The notes beneath the pieces were generated by a model. That model had not been told where the DNA came from. It ran no database searches and was given only the letters and a program-made list of their open reading frames with translations. This document shows, piece after piece, positions 57,645-64,000 of a stretch of 64,000 nt of DNA. Source of the stretch: Euglena gracilis (lineage: Eukaryota > Euglenida > Euglenophyceae > Euglenales). How positions within the stretch are numbered: position 1 is the first letter of the stretch; every line of letters starts with the position of its first letter. The stretch covers positions 71,142,150-71,206,149 of the forward strand of contig CP154954.1 in the NCBI GenBank assembly GCA_039621445.1. The letters are read 5' to 3'. A program made the position numbers and the translations under genes.

Positions 57645-59524
57645 CTTAGGCGGCCAAACTCGCATTTAAGGTTTTGATTTTTTAGCTTGCGCTTTGGCGC
57701 AAATTTCCAAACTTTTTGAGACCCGGTGGCCTTTTGACCTTCTGGTTCCGCGGAGACCCTCCACGGTGGCGTGTGCATCATTTGCCGATGTTGGGACCCT
57801 GGGAGCAGGCCCAATTTGGGTGTCTTTCAGCCTGTGCACCATTTTGAAAAAGGTTCAAAACCCTGGGTTTGACTGCCGGGACATGTGAATTTTCCCAAAA
57901 AAGTGCCAAAACCCCCGTTGTGAGTTTTTTTAAACTCAGGGACTTCTGTTACACATTGCGCTTAAGCGCAAATGTTTTCCATTGCGCTTAAGCGCAAGGT
58001 AAAACATTTGCGCTTAAGCGCAATGTCCATAAACATTGCCTTCTGTTCCGGGCAGTGTGGGGCCTGGTGTTGCTCACCAGACGTTGGGACAGGTCCCTGG
58101 GCTTGCCCTCAATCCCCCCAACCCCCCCACCAGGGTGGTTCAATGCTGTACCGCTCCTCGCACTTCAAGGACCCAGGGATCACAACTCTATGACATGCCG
58201 TTCTTTTCAACTTTTCACAACGTGTAAGCAAACTCCACCCTCTGGATGCCCCAGCAGGCAACCCTTCACAGACACATCGCAGAGCCTAAAAAAGGGGCCA
58301 AATTTCACCCAGCCCGTGTAGCACCATCTGGGGAACACAGTTAAGGTGTTACGGTGTGTCGGCGGCCCCTCTCTGCACGGCCAGTGTGCGGGCTTGGTGA
58401 GGAAGTACATTGCGCTGAAGCGCAATGGACATGCCTACATAATGCACTGCTTGTTCATTCGGATTACCCGTCAGCCGTATGTTTGCTCTTCTCATTTTGT
58501 GTGTGCTGTTTTGCGCTTCGGCGCTATGTATTTCCTCACCAAGTCTGCACACTGGCTGTGCAGAGAGGGGCCCCCGACACACTGTAACACATGAGGGACT
58601 CCCATCAGCTCAGGGGGCTCCTGTTATACATTGCGCTTAAGCCCAATGAAAATACATTGCGCGTAAGCGCAAGGTAAAACATCTGCGCTTAAACGCAATG
58701 CCCTTTCAAATGGCAGATGTATTTGGATGCGGTCGTGCTGTGTGAGAAGGTGGGCGATAGAGGAGAATGATGGGGGGGGTTTGAGCGCTGCTGTGCCAGA
58801 AGCTCGGTTCTTTTCAACTATTCAGGCGCTGGGGAGGAAGTGGCTGTTACAATAAGACGAATCATGGGTGGTAGGCTGTGGAGCCTGAGTGACACTCAGT
58901 GCACAAAGTGGGTTCTTTTGGGATGTTGACAGAAAGACCTTTTCCGGCTGAACAATGCCCTCCATCTGCCCGGTGTGTTGTGGCTGTCTGGTGGGTTGCA
59001 AATTACCGAAAAAAGGTGTGTCAGCATGTCTTCCCTTCTCCGCCTTTGTTGATGGACCCTTTCAATTTCTCAATTCCATTCGCTCATCCCCAAAAAGTTG
59101 TGTGCTTCAAATCCTGGGTGAGAAAAGGGGGGTGATGAGCTTCTTTAAAACACCCTTTCGACGCCTAAAACTGTTTCCTTGGCAGTGATTCCCAGGGTTC
59201 ATCTGGTACCTGTTCTTTTCCAAACAAAAATTTTCCGACTTTCAAAAGTCGGCCAAAAAGAAGGGCCCCTCTAAGTACGAAGCAAGTGAGAGGAAACTCC
59301 GGCACTGGCAGTTGGGCTCACAACGCCCAGGACAAGAGACGGTTGGCTTCCTGTCCCAGGCAAGGTTTCCCTCCTTAGCTCTATTCGCTCTGGTGATGAG
59401 ATGTTTCCAGGACTGCTCTCTCCACCCGCAGTGATAAAAATAAGAAATTCAAAATTGGTGCCCATTGCGCCAAAGCGCAATGGGCAGTCACTTTCAAAGC
59501 TAAGTGCGAGTTAGGCCGCCTAAG
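57645..59524. mobile_element. TIR DNA element D, 1,880 bp
   Basis: The left end CTTAGGCGGCCAAACTCGCATTTAAG and right end (inverted CTTAGGCGGCCTAACTCGCACTTAG) belong to the element A/B family. Flanks TCGGG and TCGGA suggest a 5-bp target duplication with one change. Internal palindromes 'attgcgcttaagcgcaat' recur at 57,956-58,024, 58,405-58,428, 58,510-58,530 and 58,630-58,700. No transposase domain recognised. Confidence 0.85.
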
Positions 59525-59721
59525 TCGGACCGTTTAGTTTGTCATCTCTTACAGCAACATTGATGCTCATACAACCCATGCCCGATACACGTCCCCGTCC
59601 GGATTATCACCTTAGTGTTCATTGGGATTGGGGGCATGCATGCATTCACATACACGTACATACATGCGTGCATGTATGCACACATGCATGCTTACACATC
59701 CATGCACACATGCATACGTAC

Positions 59722-59835
59722 ACATACATACATACATACATACATACATACATACATACATACATACATACATACATACATACATACATACATACATACA
59801 TACATACATACATACATACATACATACATACATAC
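59722..59835. repeat. (CATA)n microsatellite
   Basis: About 28 uninterrupted 4-bp units, preceded by imperfect 'catgcatgcatac' DNA from 59,635. Open frames on both strands are artefacts. Confidence 0.97.
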
Positions 59836-61140
59836 AGGCTTTTGGCCTGCAGAATCAGCCCCTCCCCAGCTTTCATGGAAGGATTTTTGTTGCCTCTGTG
59901 ACATCCACTTTTCATTCAAATTCATTCTTCCCATTCATTTCCCAGCTGACAGGTCAGTTGGAACCTCAGTGCCGTCGGCTTTTCCCTTTGCTTCCAAGCT
60001 TTGGCTTGTTTCCAAGAAAAAGTGGCCGTCTCGTTTTTGGAAGAGGGCTCACAAATCCTCTGTCCATAGAGATCCTCAGACTTGGCACAAGTCAAATGAA
60101 CCACCAGTGTGTTGGGTAGGGCACCCTGCATCAAAATTAAGTGTAAAGGCCGAAAATTGTACAAGTGGGAAAGGGTTGTGGCCATACCCCAGTGCCCACA
60201 AATAAGCCCCTTTCATTTAGTGATGTGCTATGTGGCTGCCACACGTTCTTGGTGCTCCATGCACCATTTGAAAAATGGTCTTAGCATTTTTTGAAGGGGT
60301 CTTTTCTGCCCCCCCCCCCCCTTGGTCAGGTAATGATAATTTGCCTGGTTGTCCACAGACAAAGAAACCGGGTTTCCCAGGTCTGCTTAAACTTTTCACA
60401 GTGCTGCTTGCTGCACTGACCTCCTTTACATTTATGTGCAAAATAGATACCTTTATGGGCCCTCTTCTAATTTCATTAAAATCCCCCTTCAGGGCCATAA
60501 GTGCAGACACCATTGCTTCTATAACAAAAGAATCTTTGACCAAACATGGGGGGACCCACACATACAAACATGGGGTGACACCTGGGGGCCCACTCCACGA
60601 GAGGGGCAGGAGTTGGTTTGCTCAAAGAATTTGGATTTTCTGGATGCAGGTTGGGCCACCCGCCATTGGACGGACGGATGGGAAAGACTCCTGGGGTGTT
60701 TGGTGAAATTCAGCAATTCCCCCACCCGGGGGGGCTTGGCCCCCCTCCTCCTCACTTTTATCATTTTGCACATGTCCGCCAAAATTTTTAACATGCAAAC
60801 TTGGCCCCTAAGGTTGGCCCCCGGTCTCACCTTCAATCATGGCCCAGGCCAAGTGCCTGGGGGGAAGTATGCTCCCAGACAGCCCAGATCCACGTTCTCC
60901 AGTAAATGTTGCATGGTTTATCTTTTGCCCTCCCGGGCAGGCAACCCGTTGCACAATCCCCCCCCCAGGGTTGGTAAAAAGTGGCCTGGTTTTGGTATCT
61001 TATCTGGCATGTTTTGGTTAATCCAATGTGCAAGGCATTTGGTTTTTTTCAAGCATGATGTCTTTCTGCTGCCAATTATTACCCTCACCCCCCCCCCCCC
61101 CCCCGACCCCGCCCGTTAGCCATTTAGCCTGGAAAAAATT
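59836..61140. other. Mostly noncoding stretch with one weak exon candidate
   Basis: 60,650-60,702 has acceptor TGGATGCAG|GTT and donor TTTG|GTGAAA, and encodes VGPPAIGRTDGKDSWGVW. The short length makes this weak. 60,310-60,321 and 61,090-61,106 are C tracts. Nothing else supported. Confidence 0.4.
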
Positions 61141-61152
61141 TCATTCCCCCAG

Positions 61153-61413
61153 GCACGATTGACTGACTTGGCTGGCGCCAAAGGCGACGGTGGCCAACTT
61201 GGGTGCACTGCTTGGCCATATGGTGGTCCGCCGCCCAAGGGGTAGGGTATTTGTTTGCCAAGTGACAACTGTGGTGTTGCCTGCACAGGAGGCTTTTGAA
61301 AAAAATGGAGTTATTCGGGGGGGGGGGCAAGGTGCTAAAAAGCAAGGGAATGCCATCAATGTTTGCGCCTCCTTTGGATGGACGCGGGGCACGTGCGGCA
61401 TCTCTGCCTGCAG
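61153..61413 (+). CDS. Two possible exons of an unidentified plus-strand gene
   Basis: Exon a, 61,153-61,241, has acceptor TTCCCCCAG and donor AAGGG|GTAGGG, and reads RLTDLAGAKGDGGQLGCTAW, then PYGGPPPK. Exon b is about 61,345-61,413, with donor GCCTGCAG|GTGGGC, and reads KGMPSMFAPPLDGRG, ARAASLPA. Both are Gly/Pro/Ala-rich. No family recognised, and their linkage to each other or to 53,683-53,809 is unproven. Confidence 0.3.
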
Positions 61414-62129
61414 GTGGGCATTTTGATGGATTTCTCCTCTCAGGTTTTATTCATTCAGCCACTTGGTCCTGGATGTTTTGCTCGAGTTCTTGTGCTTTTT
61501 TCTCGCCTTCGGGCCCAAAAAAGCATCCCCAGGACGCTTTTTTTGCATTTTTTTTGCATTGCATATTTTGAGGGCGCTAGACTGCAACTGGTTCAAATTT
61601 GGCTAGCGGGGGGGATTTGAACAGGAAAAATTGTTTGGACAAAATTTTGTCTAAGATTATGCTTCCAAAAATTGTCTTCTGCTGGCGTGATCCTTCCAAA
61701 AACCAAAATGTGAGGTTGTCCGTTATTAATGCATTTACCGGATTTGTGAAATCGGGAATTGGACCAGCGGTTTTTTTTTAGTCTTGGACCCCCACCCCCG
61801 GGGGGGGGAGGGGGGTGGGGTGGGTGGGTCCCTTGGACCCCCTCCCCCCCCCCCGGGTGGTGGCAGGGGCTGGTGGGTATATCTTTTTCGGCCGAAAATT
61901 TTTAAAAAGGTGTTATTTTTAGCATTTTCGGGAAACAGTGGGTGGGTACCGACCGGTCCCCCGGTCTTTAAAAAAAAAAACCCTGAATGGGACTCGCTCC
62001 ATTTTCCTGAAATTGGTTTTTTTGATTGGTGTGGACTCGGTCGCCTTTCCCTTCAAAGGTGGCTGAAGAGTTTTTTTCGTCCACAATTCTTACCCAGCCG
62101 TTATGAGTGAATGTTGGGAAGCATAGGGC

Positions 62130-63138
62130 ATGCACTATCGCACTCCCTCGAGGAAAACCGACAAGGGAGGAAGGGACACCGAGGGCGAAGCACAAAGACC
62201 TTGTGCGACCATTCGGGCTCCGCACTTCGAGATGGTGAGGTCCTGCTTTCCTTCCCGGCTGTTCTGTTCTGTGTTTGTGCGTGCGCGGGGAGTGCTTCTT
62301 ACTGCTTTTTGTTGAGGGAGTTGGCTGATTCCTATTTCTGCCCTTCGACCTCAAGGAGAAAGAGTTTGACTTTTACGAGTTCAAGTGGAATTATTTTACG
62401 AGGAGTACTACTTTCCCGAAGACCATCACTTTGACCAACTGGTGGACCGAATTTTTTCGGAACTTCAACTTCCTGACGGAAGAATTCAACTCTTCGAGTT
62501 CAACTGGAATTATTCCCAGAAGTATGGCATTTGCCACAACAGAGATCAACAACTGGACTTCCATGGAGAATGAATTTCAAAGAAACTCTGAATTTCAAGA
62601 AGAACTTCAAAAAACTTCCAAGAAGTCAGCTGACGCTGGGGAAGGTGGAGACACAGCAGCAGCTGCAGAAGCTGGAGGGGCGGCAGCAACACACCTGTCC
62701 GTGGCCATCGCAACCCCCCCACCCCCCAGAGCATCAGCGATTTCAAAATCCCCCTCTCAACATGAGAATGGCCATGGAACATGGACAACTGTGGTCAGGA
62801 GGACAAGAAGACAGAATGGGAAGACCATCACTGGTCCAACAGACTCCCCCCCTTTTTCTATGTCCCCCCCCCTTCCAGGGGAAAAAGCAAAGGCTATGGC
62901 AGCCTCTCAAGAAATATCAGAAATCCAAAGGATTCAAATCAAAATCAAGGCTATGGCAGCCATCATTGGACAGGGCCTGGGGCCCAGAATCATGGCTATG
63001 GCAGCCATCATCATCATCATCATCATCCAAGAGGGCAGTGGGCCCAAGTGCAAGGCTATGGCAGCCTGTGTCCAAACCTGGACAGATCCCACTGGGGAAA
63101 GGTATGTCCAACTTACCCCACAGCTCTCTCAAACATAA
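62130..63138 (+). CDS. Retroelement ORF1-like region (possible 121-bp intron)
   Basis: ATG 62,130 gives 35 codons (MHYRTPSRKTDKGGRDTEG, then RAPHFEM) to a strong donor ATG|GTGAGG. CTCAAG|GAG at 62,356 resumes in phase with EKEFDFYEFKWNYF. The frame stays open to TAA at 63,136. It contains four copies of an 'aaggctatggcagcc' word (KAMAA) and a (CAT)n stretch. The other two frames are also open over much of 62.7-63.27 kb, so the true frame of the 3' half is uncertain. Position directly before reverse transcriptase suggests a gag-like role. Confidence 0.45.
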
Positions 63139-64000
63139 ACCCCTCAGGAGCTGCCCATCCAAGCAAGCAGCCCCCCTTTCAGGGGAAGGCCAATGGAGGC
63201 CATTATATCCAAGAGGCCAATGGAGGCCAGGGGGAAAATATCAAGGCCAATGGAGGCCATTTCAATAAAAATCAGGTGGCCATGGGAGGCCAATGCATTC
63301 AAGACCACAGCCCTTGGGGGGGGAGGCCCAAGATTGGCTCAGACAAGCCCCCCCCAGAAGATAATCAGCCCAGCCTTATATGTACCTCCCCACTGCAGAC
63401 ACAGACCTTCCCCCATCTTTCAAACACAGGGGGAAAGCCTGTCTTTGAGCAGCCCTATGGCAGGGCCAGAGGTGACCCCAGTGATGGGGCAGCCAGAGCT
63501 GACCCCAGTGATTGGGCAGCCAGGGGGAAGGACCCCAGTGATGGGGCCTTTGGAATCCCCAGACACATTACACCCAGGGGTGCCCCCATACAGGGCCCTG
63601 CAGGCCAGCATTCCACATTGGGTCGAGGCAGGAGCCAGCACAGAGGTATTAAACCTGATAAGGGAAGGGGTCAGGGCAGATCTTCTCCTCCCCCCTCAGA
63701 TGTCCTTAAAAGTTCCCTTCAAAACTCCCCAAGAAATAAGGACTGCCCAGAAAATTCTGAGAGAATACGAATGTGCAGGGGCAACCAGGCAAATCCCCCC
63801 ACAGGAGGCAAAACATTTTGCCCCTTATTTTATCATTTCCAAAAAGGAAGGGGAAAAGACCAAGGAAAGACTGATTTCAGATTGTCGACAGTTAAATCTC
63901 CATTTCACCCCCCAGAAATTCAGATTGGAACACATGGGAAACATCTTCCCATATCTAAGAAAAGGTTGGTTCTGTGGAAAAATAGACCCGAAAGATGCGT
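63139..64000 (+). mobile_element. Reverse transcriptase frame of a retroelement, 3' end beyond window
   Basis: Open from the codon after TAA 63,136-63,138 to the edge, same frame as ORF1. The first half is repeat-rich (RPMEA words; G-Q-P-E-L-T-P-V type repeats). From about 63,700: MSLKVPFKTPQEIRTAQKIL, then FAPYFIISKKEGEKTKERL, LISDCRQLN, FRLEHMGNIFPYL, and GKIDPKDA at the edge. These are RT fingers motifs 1 and 2 and the start of motif A with its catalytic Asp. The R-L-(I)-S-D-x-R-x-L-N...K-D-A form is nearest to DIRS-like/tyrosine-recombinase and pararetrovirus-type RTs, less to Ty1/copia. Protease, RNase H and integrase are not visible. Confidence 0.85.

Noticed and set aside
59539-60205. 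Open frames rich in His-Thr-Tyr-Ile or Met-Tyr-Val-Cys
   Set aside because: Generated by the (CATA)n microsatellite.

Overview
This window reads as nuclear DNA of a euglenid (Euglenida, Euglenozoa), called mainly from its introns. The gene that fills three quarters of it carries two intron types side by side. Ordinary GT-AG introns alternate with introns that lack GT-AG ends but have CAG at positions +4 to +6 facing CTG at -8 to -6, usually inside a longer terminal stem and a short direct repeat. That layout is known from euglenid nuclear genes as the 'nonconventional' intron. The DNA is mostly noncoding and repeat-rich, and is littered with G or C runs of 8 to over 30 bases on both strands.

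From 206 to 46,917, minus strand, lies one gene for translation release factor eRF3 (GSPT/Sup35). I placed 18 exons by splice signals, reading phase and alignment to remembered eRF3 family features. They give about 660 residues: start codon, a Gln/Gly/Tyr-rich prion-like N domain, a Lys/Glu/Ala/Pro-rich middle domain, the complete GTPase domain with all five G motifs, domain II and part of domain III. The last exon or exons lie left of base 1. Intron sizes run from 44 bp to 13.6 kb. Six introns fit the nonconventional rule exactly and a seventh nearly so.

The start codon of a divergent plus-strand gene lies 309 bp from the eRF3 start codon. It encodes an eIF4E/4EHP-like cap-binding protein (47,227 to about 51,757, five exons) with an apparent Ser/Pro-rich C-terminal extension. 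A termination factor and an initiation-type factor thus sit head to head around one short intergenic segment.

The large eRF3 introns hold the accessory content. There are two related terminal-inverted-repeat DNA elements (16.8-18.7 kb and 20.9-23.3 kb), and the second has a 5-bp target duplication and a matching empty site elsewhere in the window. There is a satellite of about 162 bp with three-monomer higher-order structure (11.9-13.1 kb), many hairpin-forming palindromes and many short tandem repeats. Two loci (34.3-35.0 kb minus; 41.6-42.7 kb plus) encode related unidentified protein fragments, one of them flanked by same-orientation tandem repeats. A third TIR element lies at 57.6-59.5 kb.

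The right end (62.1 kb to the edge) carries the 5' part of a retroelement. It has an ORF1-like region, then after a single in-frame stop a reverse transcriptase frame running off the window. Between 52 and 62 kb I see only a few weak candidate exons plus repeats. I found no tRNA, rRNA or CRISPR array.
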